DNA of 64,000 nucleotides from Planctomycetota bacterium (GTDB taxonomy: Bacteria; Planctomycetota; UBA1135): positions 1 through 64,000 of the forward strand of contig JAJFFB010000016.1 in NCBI GenBank assembly GCA_021776925.1, given 5' to 3'. The translations under genes were made by a program, and so were the position numbers. Of this stretch, positions 24,537-32,185 are shown piece by piece. Each line of letters opens with the position of its first letter. Position 1 is the stretch's first letter. The notes below the pieces were generated by a model, which saw only the letters and a list, made by a program, of their open reading frames with translations, did no database searches and was not told where the DNA came from.

Positions 24537-26101
24537 GCACCAGTCCCCTGCAATTGGCCGTCAACGGACGCGACCCGGAGGAGATCCGGGTGGTCCTGCA
24601 CCATGGCGCCCTGATCCAGGACTTGCGCTGGAGCCACGGCGAACAGGCTTCGCTGGTCGGCAACGTCTACCTCGGTGAGGTGCGCCAGGTCGAGTCCGGC
24701 CTCGACGCAGCCTTCGTCGATTTCGGTGGCCGGCGCTCCGGCTTCCTGCACCATGGCAACATCCACCCGGGCTATGGCGGCGAGGTCCAGGATCCCTTCG
24801 TCATCGCCGCCAGTCCGAGCCGCACCGCGGCGGACCTGGAAGACGCCGACGAGGGCGCCGACGCCGAGCCTGCAGGGGAGCCGCCGGAGGCGTTCCGGTT
24901 GCCGCCGATCGACCAACTGCTGCGCCCAGGGCAACGGGTGCTGGTGCAGATTCAGCGCGATCCGGTGCGCGGCAAAGGGGCCACCTTGACCACCTACCCG
25001 TCGCTGGCCGGGCGCCTGGTGGTGCTGGTGCCCAGCCTCGACCGCATCGGCGTGTCGCGGCGCATCATGGACCTCGATGAGCGCAACCGTTTGCGCGAGG
25101 CGGTCGAGGAGCAGCTCGAGGGTGCCCGCCTTGGCGTCATCGTGCGCACCGCCGCGGTCGGCGCCAGTGCCGAGGCGCTGGGTCGCGACCTGGCGCCGCT
25201 GCTGCAGCAGTGGCGCGAGATCGGCGAGCAACTGGCTGGCGCCGAACAGCCCGGCCTGCTCGCCGCCGAGGCCAGCGCCGCGGCGCGCGCGGTGCGCGAA
25301 TTGTTCAGCGATGCGGTCGAGGCGATCGTGGTCGACGATGAAGAACGCGCCGCCGAGGTCGAAGCCGAGCTCGACCGTTACGTTCCTGGTCACGGACTCG
25401 AGGTGCGGCGTTATCGCGGCGGCCGTCCGTTGTTCGAGGAACTCGGTCTGGAACGCGACTGGCAGCAGCTGTTCCGGCCGCGCGTGCCGATCGGGCAAGG
25501 CGCTTCGATCGTGGTTTCCGATACCGAGGCGCTCACCGCCATCGACGTCAACAGCGGCCGCCTCGACCGCGGTTCGCTGGAGCAGACCGCCTTCGAAACC
25601 AACAAGTTGGCGGCGGTCGAGATCGCGCGCCAGATCCGCCTGCGCGATCTCGGTGGCATTCTGGTGGTCGACTTCATCGACATGCTCGACGCGGCCCACC
25701 GGCTTGAGGTCGAAGAGGTTCTGCACACCGCTCTGCAGCACGACCGCGCGCGGCTGAAAGTCGGGCGCATGGCGAGTTTCGGCCTGCTGCCCTTGACCCG
25801 GCGCCGCCAGGGCGCCGGCCTGGCCACCGCCGCCGATCACCTGTGCCGCGGTTGCGGTGGTTCCGGCAGCGTGCAGCACCACCACAGCGGCGCGCTGAGG
25901 CTGTTGCGACGCATGCGCGCGGCCGAACCGTCGATCTCGTTACAGGTGCGTGCCCAGGCCGGGGTCATCGCGGTGCTGCAGGAATTCCACGCCGCCACCC
26001 TCGAAGCGCTCGGCCACCGCCTCACCTGGATCGAAGATTCCCAGGTCCCGGCGGGGGAATCGGTGCTCGAGGTGCTTGCCGCCCCTACGCTCGAGGGCTA
26101 G
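24533..26101 (+). CDS. rng: Ribonuclease E/G family protein
   Basis: 522 residues from the ATG overlapping the previous stop; the size fits RNase G. It is an endoribonuclease for rRNA maturation and mRNA decay. The N-terminal S1-like domain (VGNVYLGEVRQVESGLDAAFVDFG) is interrupted by an acidic insertion (about residues 88-130). The catalytic aspartates lie in AIDVNSG (about 338) and VVDFIDM (about 380), and the zinc-link cysteines in CRGCGG (about 438). There is no long C-terminal degradosome scaffold. It precedes rplU, rpmA and obg, the common order. Confidence 0.93.
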   Translation: MSTSPLQLAVNGRDPEEIRVVLHHGALIQDLRWSHGEQASLVGNVYLGEVRQVESGLDAAFVDFGGRRSGFLHHGNIHPGYGGEVQDPFVIAASPSRTAADLEDADEGADAEPAGEPPEAFRLPPIDQLLRPGQRVLVQIQRDPVRGKGATLTTYPSLAGRLVVLVPSLDRIGVSRRIMDLDERNRLREAVEEQLEGARLGVIVRTAAVGASAEALGRDLAPLLQQWREIGEQLAGAEQPGLLAAEASAAARAVRELFSDAVEAIVVDDEERAAEVEAELDRYVPGHGLEVRRYRGGRPLFEELGLERDWQQLFRPRVPIGQGASIVVSDTEALTAIDVNSGRLDRGSLEQTAFETNKLAAVEIARQIRLRDLGGILVVDFIDMLDAAHRLEVEEVLHTALQHDRARLKVGRMASFGLLPLTRRRQGAGLATAADHLCRGCGGSGSVQHHHSGALRLLRRMRAAEPSISLQVRAQAGVIAVLQEFHAATLEALGHRLTWIEDSQVPAGESVLEVLAAPTLEG

Positions 26102-26163
26102 AATGCTCGGCCCTTCGCGCCGGTCCTACCTTCTGGGGACCGCGCCCAACCTACTGGGTTCTG

Positions 26164-26481
26164 ATGTACGCCATTGTCCGTGACCGCTCCCGCTGCCTGA
26201 CCCTCGCCGAGGGTGACGAGCTGTGGATCGACCAGATCGCCGATGCCGAAGCCGGCAGCGAGCACGTTTTTGATCAGGTCCAACTGCTCAAGGGCGAAGA
26301 CGGCAACGTCCGTGTCGGCACCCCGACCGTCGACGGCGCCTCGGTGGTCGCTGAAATCGTCGGCCAGGTCCAGGACAAGAAGATCCACGTGCGCACCTTC
26401 AAGCGCCGCCAGGACAGCCATCGCCACATCGGCCACCGCCAGTCCTACACCGCCATCCGCGTCAAAGAGATCCGCGGCTGA
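26164..26481 (+). CDS. rplU: 50S ribosomal protein L21
   Basis: 105 residues starting MYAIVRDRSRCLTLAEGDEL. The C-terminal signature FKRRQDSHRHIGHRQSYTAIRVKEI is typical of L21. L21 binds 23S rRNA near L20 and is nearly always encoded directly before rpmA. The 62 bases after the RNase gene contain a short hairpin (GGTCC / GGACC, about 26122-26140) that could be a leader structure, but this is weak. Confidence 0.96.
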   Translation: MYAIVRDRSRCLTLAEGDELWIDQIADAEAGSEHVFDQVQLLKGEDGNVRVGTPTVDGASVVAEIVGQVQDKKIHVRTFKRRQDSHRHIGHRQSYTAIRVKEIRG

Positions 26482-26517
26482 TTCGCGCCCACTTTCCTCG
26501 CATACCCACCTCGATCC

Positions 26518-26766
26518 ATGGCACATAAGAAAGGCGGAGGCTCGTCCAAGAACGGCCGCGATTCCAACCCGCAGATGCGCGGGGTCAAGCTCTATGGTGG
26601 CCAGTCGGTCAAGGCCGGCAACATCATCGTGCGTCAGTGCGGCACCAAGTTCCACGCCGGCCGTGGGGTCGGCATGGGCAAAGACTTCACCCTCTTCGCG
26701 CTCGCCGACGGGGTGGTCACTTTCCAGTCACGGCGACGTGTTGCCGTGACTCCGGTCGACGGCTGA
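26518..26766 (+). CDS. rpmA: 50S ribosomal protein L27
   Basis: 82 residues starting [17 protein letters not shown], the L27 N-terminus that reaches the peptidyl transferase centre, without the cleavable extension seen in Firmicutes. The body has [19 protein letters not shown] and [15 protein letters not shown], both diagnostic. It lies 36 bases after rplU. Confidence 0.97.
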   Translation: MAHKKGGGSSKNGRDSNPQMRGVKLYGGQSVKAGNIIVRQCGTKFHAGRGVGMGKDFTLFALADGVVTFQSRRRVAVTPVDG

Positions 26767-26787
26767 TACCCAGCGTCGATCCTTGGT

Positions 26788-26868
26788 GACCGGGAGGCCC
26801 AAGCGTAGTCAACCGGGAGGCCCTTGCGTCGTTAACCGGGAGGCCCTTGCGCCTCCCGATGGCATTTT
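26788..26868 (+). repeat. 23-bp near-tandem repeat ending in a terminator-like hairpin
   Basis: The core ACCGGGAGGCCC recurs at 26789, 26812 and 26835 with a strict 23-base period. The third copy runs into its complement, forming CGGGAGGC / GCCTCCCG (26837-26844 with 26851-26858), and TTTT follows at 26865-26868. It lies between rpmA and obg and could be an attenuator or partial terminator between ribosomal genes and the GTPase. Confidence 0.7.
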
Positions 26869-26883
26869 GGGGTACTGCTGATC

Positions 26884-27918
26884 ATGGCACAAGAAGGGAT
26901 GTTTCGCGACGAAGCCCTGCTCCGGGTTCAAGGGGGCAAGGGCGGCGATGGGTGCAGTTCCTTCCACCGCGAGAAATACGTCACCCAGGGCGGCCCCGAC
27001 GGCGGCGACGGCGGCAAGGGCGGGGCGGTGATCCTGCGTTCGGTGGTGCACGAGAATTCCTTGTTCCGCGTCGCCCGCCAGCGCCAGGTCGCGGCCGACA
27101 ACGGCATGCCCGGCGGCGGCAACAATCGCAGCGGCCGCAGCGGCGAGGACAACGTGGTGTTGGTGCCGGTCGGTACCCAGGTGCGCGACGCCGAGCACGG
27201 CAACCTGCTTGCCGATCTGGCTTTGCCCGACCAGTCGGTGGTTGCCGCCGCCGGAGGCCGTGGCGGCAAGGGCAACGCGCGCTTTGCGGGCCCCACCGAC
27301 CAGACCCCGCGGCGCTTCACGCGCGGCGAAGACGGCGAGCTGCGCGAATTGCGGCTGGAATTGAAGCTGGTCGCCGACATCGGCCTGATCGGCCTGCCCA
27401 ACGCCGGCAAGAGCACCCTGATCTCGCGCTTGACCGCGGCGCGGCCGAAGGTGGCTTCTTATCCGTTCACCACCCTCGATCCCAATCTGGGCATCATGCT
27501 CACCGGCGGCGAACCCGAGACCCTGGTGCTCGCCGACATTCCCGGCCTGATCGAGGGGGCTTCCAGTGGTCGCGGTCTCGGCCTGCAGTTCTTGCGCCAC
27601 GTCGAGCGCACCCGGCTGCTGCTGCATCTGGTCGATTGTTCGGCCCTGGCCGAAGATCCGCAGGCCTCGTGCGACGCGGTGGCGGCGGAGTTGGAGGAAT
27701 ACGAGGAAGACCTGGGCGACCGCCCGCGCCTGCTGGTGGCGACCAAGGTTGAAGACCCCGAGGCCGAGGAGCGCGCCCGCGTGCTCTATGCCGCGTGCGG
27801 TCCGGCGGCGATGGAAGCCCCTCCAATCATGATCTCCTCGGTCACCGGCCAGGGGCTCGACGTATTACGCCGCGTGCTGTTACAAACATTTCACTCCTTA
27901 GGCGGTCACCCCGCCTGA
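26884..27918 (+). CDS. obg: GTPase Obg (CgtA)
   Basis: 344 residues. The N-terminal glycine-rich Obg fold (GGKGGDGCSSFHREKYVTQGGPDGGDGGKGG) is unmistakable. The G domain has G1 GLPNAGKST (about 171), the PFTTLDPNLG switch I motif and G3 DIPGLIEGAS (about 218). There is no C-terminal OCT extension. Obg takes part in large-subunit maturation and stress control. Its position after rplU-rpmA is conserved. Confidence 0.97.
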   Translation: MAQEGMFRDEALLRVQGGKGGDGCSSFHREKYVTQGGPDGGDGGKGGAVILRSVVHENSLFRVARQRQVAADNGMPGGGNNRSGRSGEDNVVLVPVGTQVRDAEHGNLLADLALPDQSVVAAAGGRGGKGNARFAGPTDQTPRRFTRGEDGELRELRLELKLVADIGLIGLPNAGKSTLISRLTAARPKVASYPFTTLDPNLGIMLTGGEPETLVLADIPGLIEGASSGRGLGLQFLRHVERTRLLLHLVDCSALAEDPQASCDAVAAELEEYEEDLGDRPRLLVATKVEDPEAEERARVLYAACGPAAMEAPPIMISSVTGQGLDVLRRVLLQTFHSLGGHPA

Positions 27919-27940
27919 TTTCCACCGTTAGTCTTACCTC

Positions 27941-28912
27941 GTGAGCTACAAGCTTGTCCGCCTGCTGTTGTCCCTGATCGGCCTCGGGTCTCTCGGCGGC
28001 TTCGGCTGGTCCTTCTATGAGTTCCTGACCCACCGCGACGCCTACAGCCATCCGCTGACGCGCTCGCAGGTCGACAAACTCGACGCTTCGGTCCGCGGTC
28101 CGGCGCGGGGTGGGAACGCCCACCTGAAGTCCTACCAGCCGCACTTCGACAACCTGCACATGCTCAACGTCACCGGCAAGGTGCCGCCACCAGATAATCC
28201 GGACGCGCCGCCGCCACCGCCGCCGCCGCCGCGTTTCGGTCCCGACGACGTCGCCGTGCGCAGCATCCTCTTCCTCAAGGGCAACCCGGAAAGGTCACAG
28301 GTGTTCCTGCTCGCTTCCGGTTCCGAGGACAGCGAGGGCGTTCCCGCCGGCGACCTGGTCGGCGTCGGCGAAGACTTTGTCGTGCCGGCCAAACAGTCGG
28401 CCAAGCTGCGCGTGGTCGAGGTGCGCGCCGACGAGGTCGACTTCGCCACCCCCGAGGGCGAGTTCCCCTTCACCGTCGGCATCGGTGAGAACGAGGTCGA
28501 CGCTGGTTCGATCATGACCGAGGGAGGTCTGCGCCCGGACGACCCGCGTTACATCGCCCCGCGCGAAACGCGCATGGTCGGGGATGGCCAGTGGGAAGTT
28601 GGCGACGAGGACATCAAGGAATGGCAGGCCATGCCCGACGATCGCATCTACGCGGCGGTCGGCCTGCAGCAGGCGCGTGACGGCCTCAACGAGGTGCGTG
28701 GTCTGCGCATCACTTCGATCGAGGCCGGTTCGCTGTTCGAGCGCGTCGGCCTGAAGAAGGGCGACATCGTGCTCTCGGTCAACGGCCTGGCGGCCACCGA
28801 CCGCGCCGAGCTGCTGCGCAAGCTGCGCAACTCGGAACCGCGCAATGTGATCGAGGTCCAGGTCGAGCGCTACGGCTCACCGCGCACCATGAGCTACCGC
28901 GTTCCGCGCTGA
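27941..28912 (+). CDS. GspC-like inner-membrane protein with PDZ domain
   Basis: 323 residues from a GTG start. One hydrophobic helix near the N-terminus (LLLSLIGLGSLGGFGWSFY) is followed by a periplasmic region with a proline run (about 85-97). A beta-rich domain (about 103-200) resembles the HR domain of GspC (VRSILFLKGNPERSQVFLLASG, then VVPAKQSAKLRVVEV). At the C-terminus there is a PDZ domain (about 235-323: GLRITSIEAGSLFERVGLKKGDIVLSVNG). This order is that of the type II secretion component GspC. No other gsp gene adjoins it, so a stand-alone PDZ protein is the alternative. Confidence 0.65.
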   Translation: MSYKLVRLLLSLIGLGSLGGFGWSFYEFLTHRDAYSHPLTRSQVDKLDASVRGPARGGNAHLKSYQPHFDNLHMLNVTGKVPPPDNPDAPPPPPPPPRFGPDDVAVRSILFLKGNPERSQVFLLASGSEDSEGVPAGDLVGVGEDFVVPAKQSAKLRVVEVRADEVDFATPEGEFPFTVGIGENEVDAGSIMTEGGLRPDDPRYIAPRETRMVGDGQWEVGDEDIKEWQAMPDDRIYAAVGLQQARDGLNEVRGLRITSIEAGSLFERVGLKKGDIVLSVNGLAATDRAELLRKLRNSEPRNVIEVQVERYGSPRTMSYRVPR

Positions 28913-28916
28913 GCGG

Positions 28917-29627
28917 ATGGCCACCCCGGCGCTGCTGCTGGACCTGGGCAACCAGCGCTTGAAGGCGGCGACCAGCTCGGCCGGCGGAGTGTGGACGGCA
29001 CTCGAGATCACCCTGCAAGACCTCGCTGAGGTGCTGCCAGAGCACCGCGGTGCGTGGGTTTCGTGCACCCGGCCGGCGGCCTTGCAGGAGCTGCTCGACC
29101 AGCCCGATCTGGCGCCCTGGCTGCGTCCGGTCGACGCCGACGCGGTGCCCATGGAGCGCGCCTCGCGCGGCACCGGCAGCGACCGCCTGCTCGCCGCTCT
29201 GGCCGCGCACCGGCTCCGTGGGGGGGCGGCGTTGGTGGCCGACTTCGGCACCGCCTGGACCCTGGACCTGGTCGATGCCGGTGGCACCTTTCGCGGCGGC
29301 GCGATCGGCCCTGGTCTGGGGGTGCAGGTCCAGGCCCTGGCAGCCGCCTGCCCGCACCTGGATCCGCCCGACCCGGATCCTGCCCCTGGACTGCCGACCG
29401 ACACCGCCGCCGCGGTGGCGGCGGGCACCGCCTGGGCGCTGGCCATGGCGGTCGACGCGCTGGCCAGGCTTTGGCAGGAAGAAGCGGGTGCGCCCGCCGC
29501 ACGCCTGTTCACAGGCGGCGACGCGGCGGCGCTGGCGCGCTGGTTGCCGGCGGCGTGGCAGCAGCATCCCAATCTGGTGCTCGAAGGACTGAGCTGGGTG
29601 GCCGCTGGACAGCCCGCGGTGCGATGA
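28917..29627 (+). CDS. coaX: Type III pantothenate kinase
   Basis: 236 residues. CoaX phosphorylates pantothenate in the first step of coenzyme A synthesis. The acetate-kinase-type motifs are present: DLGNQRLK near the start (usual form D-x-GNT-x-x-K), GSDRLLAALAA near residue 88 and ADFGTAWTLDLVDAGGTFRGG-type core near 108-128, followed by IGPGL. The conserved threonine after GN is Gln here, a mild change. It begins 4 bases after the PDZ gene and overlaps the next gene by ATGA. Confidence 0.88.
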   Translation: MATPALLLDLGNQRLKAATSSAGGVWTALEITLQDLAEVLPEHRGAWVSCTRPAALQELLDQPDLAPWLRPVDADAVPMERASRGTGSDRLLAALAAHRLRGGAALVADFGTAWTLDLVDAGGTFRGGAIGPGLGVQVQALAAACPHLDPPDPDPAPGLPTDTAAAVAAGTAWALAMAVDALARLWQEEAGAPAARLFTGGDAAALARWLPAAWQQHPNLVLEGLSWVAAGQPAVR

Positions 29628-30640
29628 AGTTATTCCAGCTGTGGTCGGCTCCCGGCCAGGCGGCGTTGTCCATCTGGCGCCTGCACGCCACCCCGCAACA
29701 GGTGCAGGCCGCGCTCGGCCTGGCCCAGCTGCCGGCTTGCGACTGCATGCGCTTGCAATGGCTCCACGACGGCGCCGGAGTTCGCTTTGATCAGGGGCTG
29801 GTGGGCATGTTTGCCGACCGCGGTGGCGAGGTCGCCGAACTGCACCTGCACGGCGGCCACGGGGTGGCTGCGGCCTTGCGCAAAACGCTCACCGGCAAGG
29901 GCTGGAGCGAACAGGCGCCGACCTTGGCCGCCGATGAGCAGGCTCTGCTCGACGCGCGTTCTCCCGCGCAGGCCCGCGCCGCAGCGCAGCGCCTGCGCTA
30001 TGCGGGGGCTTACTCCGATCCCGATCCCGACCACGCCCGCCTGCGAGCCAGCCGGGGCTGGCTGGAAATCCTTGGGCGGCGCCCGCGCATCCTCATCGCC
30101 GGACCGCCCAACGCGGGCAAGTCGACGCTATTCAACGCCTGGCTGCAGCAGCAGCGGGTGACCGTGTCAGCCGATCCCGGCACCACCCGCGACAGCGTCG
30201 AGGCCCCGGTGCGGCTGGGCCGGGGCGATTGGGCGCTCGACGCGGTGCTGGTCGACAGTGCCGGTCTGTGGGCCAGCGGCGAAGCCCTCGACCGGGCAGC
30301 AATGGCCACCGTGGAGTTGCAGCGGCAACAGGCCTGGCGGGTGGTGTGGGTGTTCGACGCGGCGCAGCCGCCGGACCCGGTGGCGCGCACCGCGCTGGCC
30401 GCCGCAGGCGACCACGATCTGCGTCTCCTCAACCGCACCGATCTGGGCCAGGCGTGGTCGCCGGAAGAAGAATTGGGCGGCAGCTGGCGCCCCTGCAGCC
30501 TGCTGCAGCAGCCGCACACCGCCGCGGCGCTGGAAAAGGAGCTGCTCGAGGGCCTCGGACCGCCGCCGCCGACCGATTTATGGCTGCCGCTGCACGAAGA
30601 GGAGCGCAGGGCATTCGGCCTGCTCGCGGGGCGGGGCTAA
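29624..30640 (+). CDS. MnmE (TrmE)-like GTPase, C-terminally short
   Basis: 338 residues from the ATG overlapping coaX. An N-terminal region resembles the MnmE folate-binding domain (GEVAELHLHGGHGVAAAL), followed by a short helical stretch and a GTPase domain. G1 is GPPNAGKSTLFNAWL (about 160), switch I has DPGTTRDSVEAPV and G3 is VDSAGLW. MnmE is normally about 450 residues and ends in a C-(I/L)-GK motif essential for uridine-34 modification; this protein lacks that end, and its G4 motif reads NRTD. It may be a degenerate paralogue with another task. It lies in a tight coaX-GTPase-pyrB run. Confidence 0.75.
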   Translation: MKLFQLWSAPGQAALSIWRLHATPQQVQAALGLAQLPACDCMRLQWLHDGAGVRFDQGLVGMFADRGGEVAELHLHGGHGVAAALRKTLTGKGWSEQAPTLAADEQALLDARSPAQARAAAQRLRYAGAYSDPDPDHARLRASRGWLEILGRRPRILIAGPPNAGKSTLFNAWLQQQRVTVSADPGTTRDSVEAPVRLGRGDWALDAVLVDSAGLWASGEALDRAAMATVELQRQQAWRVVWVFDAAQPPDPVARTALAAAGDHDLRLLNRTDLGQAWSPEEELGGSWRPCSLLQQPHTAAALEKELLEGLGPPPPTDLWLPLHEEERRAFGLLAGRG

Positions 30641-30652
30641 AATTCCCAGCCG

Positions 30653-31975
30653 ATGCGTCTCCTGCCCGTCCTCGAAGGCCTGCATTCGGCCGAGGCTTTC
30701 AACCGGCCCTTCCTCGAGTCCTTCCTCGAGCTGGTCAAGCGGGTGGAGCAGCAGCCGGAAGGATTCGCCGACGCGCTGCGCGGCCGCGTCATCGCCACGG
30801 TCTTCGAAGAGCCCTCCACGCGCACCCGCCTGTCCTTCGAGGCCGCCGCGCACCGCCTCGGCGCCGGCGTCATCACCGTGGCCGATCCGGGTTCAAGCAG
30901 CGCGAGCAAGGGCGAGACCTTGCGCGACAGCGCGCGCGTCATCGGCGGCTACGCCGATCTGCTGGTGTGGCGCCATCCGCGCGACGGCGCCTCGCGGCTG
31001 GTGGCGCAGTGCGCCGGGGTGCCGGTGGTGAACGGCGGCGACGGCCGCCTCGGCCATCCCACCCAGACGCTGCTCGATCTGTACACCCTGCACCAGCAGT
31101 GGGGCAGCCTGCAAGGGCGCACCATCGGCATCCTCGGCGATCTGCTGCACGGGCGCACCGCGCGCTCCCTGGCCTGGGGGCTGGCGGTGATGGGCGCGCG
31201 CGTGGTGGTGCTGCCCGGTCCCGGCCTGGACTGGGAGACCGGTTTCGAGCGCCGTATCCTCGACCGTTTCTCCTACCGGCTGCAGCGTGTGCGCCACCCG
31301 CTGTTCCGCGCCTGGACCGGCGCCGCCGAGGCGCGCTTGCTGGCCCCGGAGGGCCTGACCCAGGGGCGACTGTTCGCCGGCGATGCGCAAAGCCTGGACC
31401 ACCTCGATGCGCTCTACCTGACCCGCCTGCAGGCCGAGCGCGGGGCCGGTGAGCGCAGCCAGGGGGTTTTTCCGGGGCTTCTGGTGGCGCAATTGCGCGA
31501 TCCGCTGCTGGCCAAGGCGGTTTTCCTGCATCCGCTGCCACGGCGCCAGGAGCTGCCGGAAGAGGTCGATCGCGACCCGCGGGCGCTCTATTTCGAGCAG
31601 GCGCGCCTTGGGCCGCTGGTGCGCCAGGCGGTCTTCCTGGCCATGATCCGCTCGGATCTGCACCCATTGCCGCCGCTGCAGCCCCTGCCGGCAGGTTCGG
31701 CCGACCATGCCCTGGGAGCCTGCCCGAACCGCAACTGCATCAGCCACGCGGAGCAGGTGCGGGCCCCGTGGCGGGTCGAGGGCCGCATCAGGCGGACTTT
31801 TTTGTGCGCCTACTGTGACACCGTCCTGGAGGTGCACTATGTAGGATGCCGCTCTTCGCGGCGGGTCCATCCGGCCCATTCCCCCCAAGTCCCGAAGATC
31901 CTCCCCGAGAATCTACGGCCGTTTCCCAGCCGAGACTACGCTCTCGACCAAGGTTACTTGTGGGGAGGGGCTTAG
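30653..31975 (+). CDS. pyrB: Aspartate carbamoyltransferase fused to a PyrI-type zinc domain
   Basis: 440 residues. The first 340 or so are a complete ATCase catalytic chain: EEPSTRTRLSFE, SASKGETLRDS, GHPTQTLLDLY, GDLLHGRTARSL, YLTRLQAER and HPLPRRQELPEEVD contain the carbamoyl-phosphate and aspartate ligands known from E. coli. Residues about 357-388 form a PyrI-like zinc module (CPNRNCISHAEQV, then CAYC) with spacing Cx4C-x22-Cx2C, nearly that of E. coli PyrI. The PyrI N-terminal allosteric nucleotide-binding domain is absent. A further 50 unrecognised residues follow. The enzyme makes carbamoyl-aspartate in pyrimidine synthesis; the zinc module probably aids trimer contacts without CTP feedback. 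Confidence 0.9.
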   Translation: MRLLPVLEGLHSAEAFNRPFLESFLELVKRVEQQPEGFADALRGRVIATVFEEPSTRTRLSFEAAAHRLGAGVITVADPGSSSASKGETLRDSARVIGGYADLLVWRHPRDGASRLVAQCAGVPVVNGGDGRLGHPTQTLLDLYTLHQQWGSLQGRTIGILGDLLHGRTARSLAWGLAVMGARVVVLPGPGLDWETGFERRILDRFSYRLQRVRHPLFRAWTGAAEARLLAPEGLTQGRLFAGDAQSLDHLDALYLTRLQAERGAGERSQGVFPGLLVAQLRDPLLAKAVFLHPLPRRQELPEEVDRDPRALYFEQARLGPLVRQAVFLAMIRSDLHPLPPLQPLPAGSADHALGACPNRNCISHAEQVRAPWRVEGRIRRTFLCAYCDTVLEVHYVGCRSSRRVHPAHSPQVPKILPENLRPFPSRDYALDQGYLWGGA

Positions 31976-32185
31976 GGCCGTCGAGGCGGTTCCGGACCGG
32001 GTCCGGCGGGAACTCCGTGCGGAAGCGAACGTTTTCGCGTGAAAGCGCCCGAAAAGCTTGCTGTGTGGCTTCTTCCGGCCGTGGTACGGTATTTGCCTTC
32101 CTTCTAGTGGACCTTTGCTTCCGACAGCTAGGGTCCGCGGCCGGGTCCCGAGCCCGGTCTACCCCTTCGAACAAGAACGCGCATC

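Noticed and set aside
31976-32185. Riboswitch or leader RNA before the first giant lipoprotein
   Set aside because: Several small GC-rich hairpins are present but none matches a known riboswitch core, and no clear promoter could be placed.
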